Shown: in pieces, positions 1-10,890 of the stretch | Layout: each line of letters begins with the position of its first letter | How positions within the stretch are numbered: the stretch's first letter is position 1 | NCBI GenBank assembly: GCA_002964805.2 | Contig: PUDQ02000089.1 | Location: forward strand, 62,001-126,000 | Reading direction: 5' to 3' | Origin: Trametes villosa | Taxonomy: Eukaryota; Basidiomycota; Agaricomycetes; Polyporales; Polyporaceae | DNA: 64,000 nucleotides | Program-made: the position numbers and the translations under genes | The notes under the pieces: model-generated | Databases searched by the model: none | Told to the model about the DNA's origin: nothing | Seen by the model: only the letters and a program-made list of their open reading frames with translations

Positions 1-1616
1 ACTTACCCCGTGTCACGCGGCCATCCTCGACCTGCAGCTGCCCATCGACGAGCCTGGCCTTCCTCAGCCGGTCCCTAGGACCGCGCAGAGTGACGTCTGC
101 CCTCCGCAGGGTAGAGTACTCTTCCATGAAGCGTCGCATATAATCCTCGAGATCGAAGTCCTCTCCGCAACGCTCCGCGAAGCAGAGAGGATAGTCGTCC
201 GGATGTGATGGAGGGGGCGTCCGGAGGTGTCGCCGGTGAATCATCGTGATTCCAGACAGACTGGGATCATCAGCGGCCCCGGGATCAGGTCTTGTCATGG
301 AGATCTTCATTTCCAACTCCTGAAGGGACGTACCCTTGAGGGACGTCCGCAAGCCCTCCTAGAGCGAGCTCAGCAGTTAGAGGTTTGAGAGGTGGGGTTA
401 AGAACAGCACACGCACAAGCACTGCAGCCACGTCGATCATGCTGTCCTCAATATCCAGGCCCCCGGAGATGTTGAGTATCTCGAGGCGAGAGCTGTTCTG
501 ACCCCGGAGTTCCGCGAAGACGTCTCCCGGGAGGCCATCGAGCCTTCTGGGCCACTCTTTGAGTCTCAATTTGCGAGGGCGCGCGCGGGCAAGCACAATG
601 TCAAGCATGTAGAGCAAGTCGTTATGCAGCCCGTGCAGCCAGATGGTGTCGATGGGACAGGATAGACCCAACAGATAGAGGTCGAGCAGGCAGCCTACGT
701 AGTAGGGTAGAACGGTCCAGGCGGGCCCCACCTGGACCTGCTCGGTGAGATTGAGGATGTGGCGGGAGTTATATAGACGGCGCTCAGCCGTGGTGAGACA
801 GTTGGTCTCGTGTTCGTCCGTCTGGAAAGAGAGGAAATCGAGCTTCGGGTAGGCCTGGATGAGCGACACGGTCCGCGGTAGGAGAGAACGCTTAGTCTCA
901 AGATTGCGCATCTGCGGATACACGAATCCGGAGTCGGGGAGAATGTCGGCGTCCATGCGCCAGCCGTACGAGATGACGCTCTCGAGGGACGCTCGGAAGT
1001 GCTCCAGAACGATAGCAGGATGGTATAGAGGCCATTGGTCTTCAGGGAGCTCGTCGAAGAACCCTTCTTCCTCACCGGCGACGTAGAAGTCGATATTGAG
1101 GGAAATAAGCTGGGAGCGAAGGGATTGCAGCATCTTCATCGCTTGTGGTCCTACACCGTCTATCCTCAGCTCGCGAACTGAGGTGAGTGATGCGAACGCG
1201 TCGACCAGACTGAGGTGTGACAAGATCACGTCTTCGCTGTACAGGATGAACAGATCTTCGAGGTTGGACATTAGACGCAGAGCCTCAGCCAGCTGCAAGG
1301 CCGCTGGCTCGGTGAGGTTGAAGAGCCACAGCTCTAGGAACACCACCTTCGGGTAACGTCTTCCAGGGTCCCTTCTGAGAGCCGCAAGAAAGCTAAGGAG
1401 GGCATCTTCTTTCGAGAAGGACAGAATATGCCATTCCGAGAGCAGAGTTTTGTAGCCGTAAGTATTGAAAAATCGTGCGGTTCGCGTAAAACGCGCGCAG
1501 TCGGCCCGAGTTTCGGATACGTTGAGGACCTCTAGCAGGATGTCGTAGTTGAGGACGGGTGCGAGGGAAATTGCTGGCAACCGAGACGGAAGCTGTGTGG
1601 GTGAGAGTTCATGCAT
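1..1616 (-). CDS. F-box-like/leucine-rich protein, 3' end off window
   Basis: Probable F-box-like substrate adaptor of the type expanded in Agaricomycetes; the substrate cannot be told. The N-terminus reads as an F-box-like helix block (LAPVLNYDILLEVLN, then CARFTRTARFF) followed by leucine-rich segments. I start at ATG 1616; an upstream in-frame TTG at 1673 is not a plausible start. An intron falls at about 350-405 and joins VLVR to EGLRTSLKG. The last visible exon contains LRRADVTLRGPRDR and ends in a GTAAGT donor at positions 1-6, so at least one more exon lies outside. The gene at 20614-22388 is a clear paralogue, matching in the F-box region, the intron position and the LRRA.VT..GPRDR block. 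F-box assignment is from motif reading; an SCF role is inferred. Confidence 0.75.
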
Positions 1617-2185
1617 ATCTCTATAGAAAGCTTTGTTCAGTACAGCGACTGGACTGGAGACCAAGGTGCGCAACCTACGTATACACTGGCAGTACTAGTG
1701 CTTCAATGTGGGAGTGGCGTCAGCCGAAGCGAATCTGAGGAAGCTGGCTTTTTGTAGTCGTCTTCTATTGCAGAGCACGGGATGTTTGTCAGTATAAATT
1801 GTATCGCACAGCAGCCCTCGCAGGATCTGGAGGGATGTGAGTACTCGAGTGAGGCAGATGGCGGTCGCAAGAAGAGGGTGAGCTTGAGCGTCAAGTCGGT
1901 TGTGGCGCGACGCCACCGCACAAAATGCCATGCGCCGGCCTCTGGCAAAGGGTCCATTCTCCCACCATCGTCGATTGTCTGGCACCCCGGACATACACCA
2001 CGTAAACACGCGCAGGTGAGAACAGTGTTTACGAAGACGAACCTTGGGCGAGATAAGCCTGCGCAGCCGCACAACTTCATAAGTAGTGTTCAGGCTCGTT
2101 GTGCTACTACGGCGGCACGGACGTTCCTTCGTACAAGCAACCGTGTATCTTTGATCGCTAGTACGTCAATTTCTTTTGGACCATC
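1617..2185. other. Intergenic, no gene seen
   Basis: Upstream of the F-box-like gene and downstream of the NmrA-like gene. Open frames of about 125-140 codons exist on both strands, but they overlap each other, lack recognisable motifs and have no paired splice signals. It probably holds the F-box promoter and the neighbouring 3' UTR. Confidence 0.5.
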
Positions 2186-3356
2186 TCATGCGCTATCACG
2201 GATGTAGTCCTCCACAGTCGTCCATCTCCACAGCTTCTCTCCAGGGTTGACGAACTCATTATCGGTCTCGCCAAAGTTCGTCCAGTCCTCGCCCACGGCG
2301 GCCCTACATCCGGTGTACCTCTGTCGTCAGCCGCTCGTCTCAAAAGTACAGGCATCAATTGTTCTAACCGAATGTAGTCCAAGAAGTCTGCATCGCCCTT
2401 CTTCTCGCGTAGGTACGCCTGCAGCTTCTCGAGGTCCTTCCTCTCGATATCCGCCTTGGGCACGCCCTTAACGCTCGCGACGATATCGCGCACCTCCTCA
2501 TAGCTGACGTTCGATCCCGCGATGCGAACCTCGTCGGGAACGCTTGTCGCGGTGGAGGGGTCGAGAGAAAGCCGGGTCAGCCTGGCTACAGCGCGCCCGA
2601 TGTCGGGCATCGAAGTCACCGCGAATCTTTGGGTCGCAGGTCCGTACGGAGCGAAGATGTTCTTATTCACGTCAATACCGACTGACACAGGTATTCAGTA
2701 GGATATTTCTTGCTCAAGGAGAACGGAGACGCACAGGTCGGGGTCAAAATGAACTCGGGAAACATGCCAGGGTAGAGGCTAATGATCTTGGCTTTGCCTT
2801 TCGCCAAGGCACGCGCTTCTGCGGCGAGTACCTTCTTGCCCGCCCACAGCGGATGATCGTATCCGTCGAAGTGCAGGAGCCTGAAGTCACTGATATACTT
2901 GGTGTAAGCACTTCGTATCTGAACGTCGACGATCGATCTTGAAAACTCACAGACCGAAGTCACTCAAGAAGTGCACCTTCGCGTTGCTCCTCATTGCGGC
3001 ATTATTAATCGCCCTTCGGTCCTCCAGGGAAAGCCAGGTAGGGAGCACATTCACGACGACGTCGATACCGGCGAGCGCATTCTCCAAGTCGTCTATCTCG
3101 AGCACCACGACCTCGGCGCCCTTCTGAGCGAGCTCCTGCGCCGTCGAGGAGGACGGGCTGCGGGTGAAGACACGGACGGTAGGGAACGACTCCCGGAATT
3201 CCGTGAGCAGTGCCGTAGAAATTGGCTTGCCTGAATGATTAAGGACTTTACGAGTGAGGGTTCATTTCCTGAACAAGGGTGTGTGCACGTCTGACCTAGC
3301 ACACCCGTACCGCCGAGGACAGCAACGTTGGCCTGGATATGGGAGCTTGACGACAT
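2186..3356 (-). CDS. NmrA-like / isoflavone-reductase-like NAD(P)-binding protein
   Basis: Atypical short-chain dehydrogenase family protein with an N-terminal Rossmann fold. The protein opens MSSSSHIQANVAVLGGTGVLG, giving the glycine-rich GGTGVLG dinucleotide-binding motif. An intron at 3231-3295 splits it exactly after that motif; the next exon resumes with KPISTALLTEFRESFP and VFTRSP. Further introns lie near 2910-2955, 2685-2740 and 2310-2360, and joining them keeps one frame to TGA at 2186-2188. The C-terminal exons read GEKLWRWTTVEDYI, typical of the NmrA/isoflavone-reductase-like tail. It may be an oxidoreductase or a redox sensor like NmrA; the sequence does not decide. Substrate unknown. 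It is convergent with nothing and shares no operon-like layout. Confidence 0.8.
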
Positions 3357-3978
3357 GCCTGGAGAGATTCGGGATAGAAGCTGCTGTTGGTCCTGCCGCC
3401 GATGAGCTCGAAGTACGCCTCGCGTCCTGCGGCTCGTCTGAATTTGTATCTCTCCTCATGACCGCGGGAGCACGAGGTTCGGCTATAGATGGCCACGCCG
3501 CCCGAACCTTGTGGACATAACCCATGTAGAGAGCTCCCGTGCGTCGTGATGATAGCGCGTTCTCACACTCTAGTTGCTGGCTCCGACATGATCTGAATTC
3601 CATTCATCCCCACAAGGAGGCCTTCTCCGGAGCGCTACCAAGTCATCTCGAAGAGACCGTGCAAGGCGAGGCAGCCTGGGGGAATGAGAACCTGTTAGGA
3701 TCCATCTAGAGCTTGTCCGAATTCCGTAGTGCCTGCACGGTCGCCGAAAAGCTTGGACTGGCTCTCATCGGATTCGAGTAGTAAATCACCTGTCCGGACA
3801 AGTCTAGCACGCAATCATCATCATATCCCCGAAATTGCAATTGCACAACGATACCCAACCGCAGCGTACAACGTGATACCGCTGCTTGAAGCGACAACTT
3901 TCGCAGTGCATGCGTGGATTAACCCCCCGTGCGCGCCCAACAACCAGCAAATCGACAGACATCAGAGACAGTGGGGTG
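3357..3978. other. Intergenic, no gene seen
   Basis: Stretch between the NmrA-like start and the 3' end of the cysteine-rich F-box gene. Short open frames overlap on both strands with no motif or splice support. It should contain the NmrA-like promoter. Confidence 0.5.
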
Positions 3979-6581
3979 CTAAGCGAAGAGGGTCGCGGAG
4001 AAAAGCCCGCGGCCGCTCTCGAAGTCCTTCGCTGCAATGCGGTCGCTGCGCGCGTCCTCTGGGTATATGATAATGGCGTGCCTCTTCGTGCCCGTCTCGG
4101 GGTGGAGGTAGAAATCCTCGCCAATGCGCGGATACGGTGAGCCATGCATGCTATTGAATGGAGGGTTAGAGCTCACGGACCGTGGTGGTAAGTGAAGGTG
4201 TAAGAAAGACGCACCTTGTGCAATGCGAGGAAGGGAAGCCGCGACTCCTGTACGGACAGCGGGTGCAACCGAAGACAGCGCCCGGGACATCTCCCTTCGC
4301 CTGGAGTACGGCGTCCGCGGTGATGACCGCTGCCGTGTGCTTCGCGTCCAGGATCGTCCACTTCTTCGCCTTCACGCTCCCAGCAGGGGCGGAACCCACG
4401 TCGCGGAAGGCACACCTAGGATATCGGTGCGAACACTACGATGGAGCACGTCAGCACGAGCACAACATAGCGACAAGCGTCGACGACGGCCTACCGTGCT
4501 TTTCCAGTCATACGCCTCCAAGTACCCAATCGAAGGGACCGAACAGATTTTGCAGTAAAACCGTGCACCGCAATTCTGCATCTGCTCGTACGTCACCGTA
4601 CACGGGTCGTGCCCGGAAGCACGAATCGTTGCCTCAATATCCCCCGAAGCAAAGACTGCTACGAAGGACGGGCAAGAGGGTCGCCAAGGGCCGCTGGCCT
4701 TCAGCTGCCGGCACACGGATTCAAGTGCCTCGCTATACAGCGGATTTTGCGTGCGGTCCTGATCGGGGCCGCGCGCGCAGTTATGCGCAAGGACGTTGGG
4801 CCAACGCATGCCCTCGCGCTCACAATAAACGCAGCGAAAGGTGACGATCGCGAGTTCCAGCAGCCCTCCGGCTTCGGCAGAGACGCTGGCAGTAGCATGC
4901 TTGCTGACCAACGCTTCGAACTCGCTCTGCCGGGCGCGACGCCATTCCGCCTGCAGCGCGGGGATGGTGTTCAGGAGTGGCACATAATCCTCTGTGGCGA
5001 CGCGCTTCGACGAAGGCGCTTCCATGAGCTGCCGGAAAGCAGGCATCAGCGCGAGGTCTGCGAACGCGGCGCGCAGGTCCGACGTGGCGTTGCGACGTCC
5101 GCGCGAGCTTTCATATCTGGTGATGGCGCGGTGCAGGACCTTTAGCCTTTCGATGAGGAGCTCGAGCCGTTCTTGCCTGAGGGGTTTGGCCAGGATGACC
5201 TCCATCGTATCTATCACCGTATCCCGGACGTCCGGCCAGTCTGCATAGCGTTCCGCTTCAGCTGTCTATCGACCTGGCGATCCGGGAACACCCACCACTT
5301 TTCGCAGCCAAACACTTCGGCTGGCGGAACACTGGAAGGGCGTAAAGCGTGCCGATGCGAGAGGAGTGGATCGCCGTGTCGAGCTCGTCTGCCCAGCCTT
5401 CCGCACGTAACTGGGCAAAAATACTATGAACGAGGAATTAGAACGAAGGATGTGTCGGTCCAGAGTGCGTCAACGTACACGGTCTTGCGCTCCTCCAGAA
5501 GCTTCAGCCTTTGAGCGGAGCGTCTGTCGTCCTCAACGGCACCCCACGTGTCGATTGCCACCATTCCCTATGGGAAGCGTCAGAGTGTGCAACTCCGGAG
5601 CCTCCGCCGTGCTACCGTACCTCAACGACCTCCTTATCATAGGCTATCTGTTCTTCTATGAAGCGTTTTCTGGCCCCATCTGTGGTACAGCGCTCCCACA
5701 TGGACTTGAATTTATCCACCTCTGGACGATGGTAGCAGTAGTGCCACCACGGCCTGCTGTCGCTTCAAGTGCGTAGGAATCACAGTCACCTTTGACGCGC
5801 GAAGGGCTGTGGCAAAAAGGGGGCTCACCTGGGCTTCGATAAAGTAGTGTGGTTCAGCAAGGTGCATTTGCCGCCTATCTTTTCTTCAACCTCTACGATT
5901 AATTCCTCTATCGCACTACGCGGCACTATTCTGGCATCCAGCACGTCATAAGTCAACGGTATGCCAAAAGGCAAGTGTGCTCACTCCGTTTTCCGGCATT
6001 CCGAGCAGTACCGGGCATATAGAACCCAGACGGTCTCTTCAACACCCAGACAGCCGCATTTCTACACCACACATCAGCCAACATTCAGCGTTCCCCATAC
6101 GTGCGAGTGGCTGGCGTGACGTACCATGCAGTCAGACGTAAACAAGAGGATGGCGTATTGCGGCTCGCTTACATGCGGCGGACAATCGGGCGCGACGGGG
6201 GGACCTGGCGCGTAACGAACCCTCAACGCCTTCCAGAAGTGAGCGGATTTGCGACTCATGAGGAACGCGCGGAAGGTCTTTGAAGTGCGCGTGAGGGCGA
6301 TCAGATCCTCCGAGCGCAAGGACATAAACACCTAACAGCGCAAGTAACGCGTGAGCCAGCCCAGTTAGATGACTATCCTAGTGGGAACATACCTCAAAGA
6401 GGATGTCCAAAGGCGCTCTCTCGATGGGACTAGCACCCAGCACCTTCGGCAATGCAACTACGACGTCCTTGCTCGCGCAGATGAGATCCTCCACCTTCTG
6501 GCTCTTGCCAGAACGCGCCGTGCTACGCGTGACACGCGTGGTAGCCGCCGCGATCCTTGCTCTCTTGCGCGACGGCGGCAT
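3979..6581 (-). CDS. F-box protein with cysteine-rich zinc-binding-like modules
   Basis: Multi-exon gene of about nine exons. Exon 1 starts at ATG 6581 with a basic tail (MPPSRKRAR...) and ends in APLDILFE; the next exon (from about 6331) supplies VFMSLRSEDLIALTRTSK and FLMSRKSAHFWKALRVRY. Joined, this is a canonical F-box followed by a tryptophan-containing segment. Later exons carry cysteine pairs: CMKCGC...RYCSEC near 6000-6110, CVYC...AHNC near 4800-4860, CGARFYCKIC near 4560, and CTRC near 4240. These resemble zinc-binding modules, but no catalytic RING is recognised. The C-terminus is EDFYLHPETGTKRHAIIIYP. A paralogue with the same order lies at 38719-41432. The F-box is seen; ubiquitin-ligase adaptor function is inferred from the family. 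Internal exon limits are approximate. Confidence 0.75.
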
Positions 6582-6942
6582 GTCGTCAGGTTTCTAGCGC
6601 TGTGACGAAGGTCGGATGGCTGGCTAGAAAAGTGAGAAGACGAGCACGTAGAAGTTCAAGATGCACACGTAGCGGCGATGATGGACGTTCGACGGTGCCG
6701 TAAATGTCGGAGTTGTTGACCGAAACACGTCGCGTCGCGTCGACAAGCGAGCCGAGGGCGTCGTGGGAAGCTCATGCAAGTCTCCCAAGGCGAAGACAAA
6801 TCCGACACACGGATCCTAGTGTACATCCAAAAGGTTTACCCAACGACGCACTAACATACAAAACGATGAGAACAGGAAGATCGAGCGCTATTAATGAGTA
6901 CAGGTGAATGCGGTCCTCCAAGAAGTTATAGGTCAGCTACTT

Positions 6943-8259
6943 TCAATCTCTCTGGGCATCGTTCAACAGCCTCAGGATGTTGATGACTGGAAGGGAGGTA
7001 AGCACCGGTCACCAGGTTCATATGTACACGCTGGAACTTACAGAGGTTGATGAAGCTTCGCAGGATAACATGTCAGCACAGATCCATGGTGGGAGGCAAC
7101 TGGTCCACTCACTCCAAGTAGAGGCTGATAGACGCGAAGATGTACTCATCCGGAGACAACCTCTTCGTGATCATGTAGGTGTCGTAGATGATGTACCCGC
7201 TGAAGATCAAACATCCGCCAATAGCAAAGATGAGATCCATGGTACGGCTGAACGGGACGAAGATCCCGACGAGGCCCGTCATAACTGTGGATAGTTGTTT
7301 AACCGAGAGTCCACATAGATTGCAGGGGGTGCTTACGGAGGGCAAACAGGCCGACGAACAGCCAAGATCCCATCCCAGAGAAATCGTACTAGGCTGCCGT
7401 CAGGAACACTGCCTCGACTATATGGAAGCGCTCTTACCTTGGATTGCATGGTGAACAGGGTGAGGCCAAGGAACACGCCGACCGTGATCAACCTGGACGC
7501 AACCATTTAGCATTTCCAAGTATCAGAGGAGCAAACAACTTACAGGGCTTGAAGAACAATCGTGGTGTCGAAGAAGGCCGTCATCACACCCAGAGTGAAA
7601 GCCTCCAGGAGCGTGAAGGTAGACAGCAGCACGAGGTTGAACGGATGGCTATGCCTCTTCCAGAAGAGCAGACCCAAGTTGATCAGGGTTCCAAAGAGAG
7701 GCAAGTAGAGTGTCCAAGTACTGTATATTGAAGTTAGAAGCGGGCCAGCCGAAGATAAGATCCTACGTACTGCGTCTGAACCCAAAAGATAGTGGTCTCC
7801 GACCTCGAGATGAATCCCGCCACGATTGTCGTTGCCAGCTGCAAGCCGCGTAAGTGGCCGAAAGCTAAGGGTATGAAAGAATGCATACAATCTGGCAGAC
7901 TGTTCCGCAGCATGTCAGAATACCATTACACAAGCTATAGGAGGGCGCAGCTCACATAGGATGGTGTACACCTTGCGGACGAACGCGTTCCTAATGGACA
8001 GCGCGCACTCGGACACCGTGGTTCCATACTACATACCGTTCCGTGCCGTGAGTTCAGAGCATTTGCCAGGCGACAACATACGCACCTTGAAGTCATCTGG
8101 GACGTCTCCAGGTTCAGGCTGATTGTAGATGCCTCCCGCCGAGGACGTTCCCGCCACGGGACTTCCCAGGAGAGGCTGGGCGGCCTCGTCTTCAGCTGGT
8201 ACGCTGGAGAGCTTGCCGGCGGTGCCAGGGTAGGGCGGTGGGGGGTTGGTGTAGGACAT
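6943..8259 (-). CDS. BXI1: Bax inhibitor-1 / TMBIM family membrane protein
   Basis: Seven-helix-type BI-1/Lifeguard family protein, known elsewhere in ER, Golgi or vacuole membranes, affecting calcium leak and stress-induced death. The start MSYTNPPPPYPG at 8259 gives a proline-rich cytosolic tail. The body reads ECALSIRNAFVRKVYTIL, then hydrophobic helices (TLYLPLFGTLINLGLLF, LITVGVFLGLTLFTMQSK, MGSWLFVGLFAL), then the family signature GGCLIFSGYIIYDTYMI and the tail SLYLDFINLF, ending DAQRD at TGA 6943. At least seven introns. Two exons are tiny: 11 nt at 7889-7899 and 14 nt at 7042-7055. Both have GT/AG borders, keep frame and restore conserved residues. The first in-frame codon of the longer open frame is TTG (8274), so ATG 8259 is preferred. 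The gene symbol follows the yeast homologue. Confidence 0.9.
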
Positions 8260-8643
8260 GGTGGTCGAGGACAAGAAGGAGATGGAAGAACAGGGAACTG
8301 CGCAGAGGCAGAGAGCTTAAGGCGGCCGTGACGTCCTTCCCGGCCGATCTAGAAAGTCCACGTGCGCTGCACTGCTTTCCCGGTATCTCACCCCTGTCCG
8401 CGGTGGGGTTAGGGTTGTGCTCGTCAGTCGGGTACCCGAGCACGCAAACTTGATATGAAGCCACTTTGGGTGGTTCGCGCAACGTTGGCGCAGCTATACA
8501 TGTTGCGGTCTTGCTGACTAGGCCCGACGGCGATAGACCCTCTTGCTTTCTAACGCCATCCGCAACACTCCCATGGCGGTGGACCCATAAATGCCCCGCT
8601 AGTTTCACCAGAAGCCCGCTATCTCACCCCTTCTCAGGCCGCC
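8260..8643. other. Divergent promoter region
   Basis: 384 bases between the BI-1 start (minus) and the MFS transporter start (plus). No supported coding sequence; it must hold both promoters. I see no clear TATA box. Confidence 0.5.
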
Positions 8644-10689
8644 ATGACTGCCCACTCGAGGTCCCCGGCTCGACGCAATGCCTCGGTCGCGAGCGTGGAG
8701 TCGGATCCTGCTACTGCGAAACAGAGAAGGGGTCCAACCCCTCTGCCGAAGACGCAGCTGGCCATAATATACGCGATTAAGCTCACGCTTCCCATCTCAA
8801 GCACACAAACCATGCCGTATTACAACATTCTCATAGAGAAGCTGGCTGCCTCCGAAGGCGCAGAGACAGGCTACTACAGCGGCCTCGCGGTAAGCTCTAA
8901 AGCTAGTTCCTGCGACATTCTCCTGATGCAGTGGTTACGCTCGATAGCACAGTGCCTTCGCTATCGCGGGTTTTATCAGCATGTTCTTCTGGGGGCGTAT
9001 GTCCGGTAATTAATGCATTGCTTCCTACCAGAGAATCCGACTGACAAGTGAACGCCTCAGATAGGTGGGGTCGGGTACCCGTCATATTTCTCGGCACCGT
9101 CGGAACCGCCGTCTTCACGCTGCTCTTCGGATTATCGGAAACGTTCAGCGCCGTGCTGGTGAATCGCATGCTAGGTAAGGGTTCCTGGCGTCGCTTTTGA
9201 GTGTCAGCCGAGCGTGAAGATTCAGACCAAGTTCATTCTCTGGGATCCGCACCACGGTCTTTATATCGACTGACTACTATGTCGTTATAGCGGGTTTCTT
9301 CCACAGTATTACAGGAGCCATCCACTCTGTGGTCGGCGAGCTCTCCGACGAGACAAACCAGTCGACAGCCTTCCCACTCTACGACATCGTGTCGGCGCTG
9401 GGTTTCGTCATTGGGTCAGTAATTGCGCCACCTCGCGTGCAAGGGAACATATCAACTGACGCTACTCATAGCCCGTTAATCGGAGGTACATTCGCCGATC
9501 CCGCAAAGGAGTGGCCGGACGTCTTCACAAACCCGCTCTGGAAGACGTATCCGTATCTCCTCCCATGCCTCATCACCACCGCGATCTCGACCGTCGCCGC
9601 GCTCCTCTCCGTCTTCGCGCTCCAAGAGGCAAATAGCATCCTTATCCCTCCTACTAGTCCCTATTGACATTTGCACAGACCCTACCAGGCAAGCGCAAGA
9701 ACAAGTCTCCCGTTCTCGAGGAAGAGCCCCTGCTCGGGCCTGAGTCCTCCGCGACGGTCATCGACGTCCCACCGACGGTCGAGGACCTGCAGCCGCTCAG
9801 CGTGCGCCACCTGCTCTCGATCCCCGTCCTGCGCGCGGTCATCGCGTCGAGCGGCGCGTTAGGACTCGCCGGCTCCTGCTTCACGAACATCTTCGTCCTC
9901 ATGGCGTACACGCCCATCCGCCAGGGCGGCCTCGCGTTCTCCGTACGTCTCCCCCTCTCGCCCTTTCTGTCCCTCAGGCTTCCCACCTTCTTCTCGGCCC
10001 CTCCGTCCCCTTTCTTCCCCCTTCCTTCCTCGTATGATCCGAGTTCTTCCTCTTCCTGTCGGAGCCGCCGCTGACACGCACCACGCACGCCCGCAGCCCG
10101 CGCAGATCGGGCGCGCCATCTCGAGCATGGGCGCGGTCTCCATCCTGCTCAAGCTCTGCATGCCGCGGCTCCTCCGCCGCTTCGGCACGCTCGGCATGTT
10201 CGACTTCGCCATGCTCGCGTGGATGGCGACGTTCGCCGCCATGCCCCTCGCGTCCTTCGTCGCGCAGCGCGCCGCCGCCGTCTCGGTGCCGCTGCTGAGC
10301 ACGGGGGAGGCGCTGCGCGAGGCGTCGACGATTGAGTGGCTCGCTGTCGCCGTGCCGCTGTTTTTGTCGCGTCTTGGGTGTCTCGCGTTCTCGTAAGTCA
10401 CTTTCCCCGTATCTCTGCATGTCGAGGAGCTGACACGCGGGTGTGCAGGATTATCATGATCCTGACGCGGGACCACGCGCCGGGCTCAGCGTCGCTGGGC
10501 ACCGCGAACGGGCTGGCGGAGCTCGGACAGGCGCTCGCGAGCACGGTCGGCCCGACGTTCGCGAGCTCGCTCTTCGCCGTCTCCGCGTCCAAGCACCTCC
10601 TCGGCGGTCAGCTCTGGGTCGTCTTTATGCTCCTACTCTCCACGTTCAACTGCTGGGTCGCGCGCCGGATCAGGAAATACCGCGACTGA
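8644..10689 (+). CDS. Major facilitator superfamily transporter
   Basis: Secondary membrane transporter with the fungal drug/metabolite MFS layout. ATG 8644 begins a soluble Ser/Arg-rich tail (MTAHSRSPARR). The first membrane helix follows at QLAIIYAIKLTLPIS, and an exon joining GLA to HSAFAIAGFISMFFWGRMS gives helix 2 and the loop 2-3 region; RWGRVPVIFLGTVG continues it. Helices continue through VVGELSDETN, YLLPCLITTAISTVAALLSVFAL, a long charged central loop (GKRKNKSP...), and the C-terminal half GRAISSMGAVSILLKL, WLAVAVPLFLSRLGCLAFS and GQLWVVFMLLLSTFNCWVA. Stop TGA at 10687-10689. About seven introns, including near 8890-8956, 9054-9060 and 9944-10097. Substrate unknown. It is divergent from the BI-1 gene. 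Confidence 0.85.
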
Positions 10690-10890
10690 GCCTAGTTCGG
10701 GTTATCGGTCTCTTTGCTGAAGGGTGGAGGAGAGTTAGTAGATATAGGAGGGCTGATTGCTGTAATCATCCTAGGGACATTGTGGATAGCTACGGATGCT
10801 GTGTATGTACTTTTCGCGCCCCTGTATAGATATACCCATACCGCCATAGATCCAGGACCCCGTCCCTCGCCCCTCGTCCTGCCTCCCATC

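Noticed and set aside
1671..1673. TTG start of the left-edge F-box-like gene
   Set aside because: ATG at 1616 matches the start of the paralogue at 20614 better.
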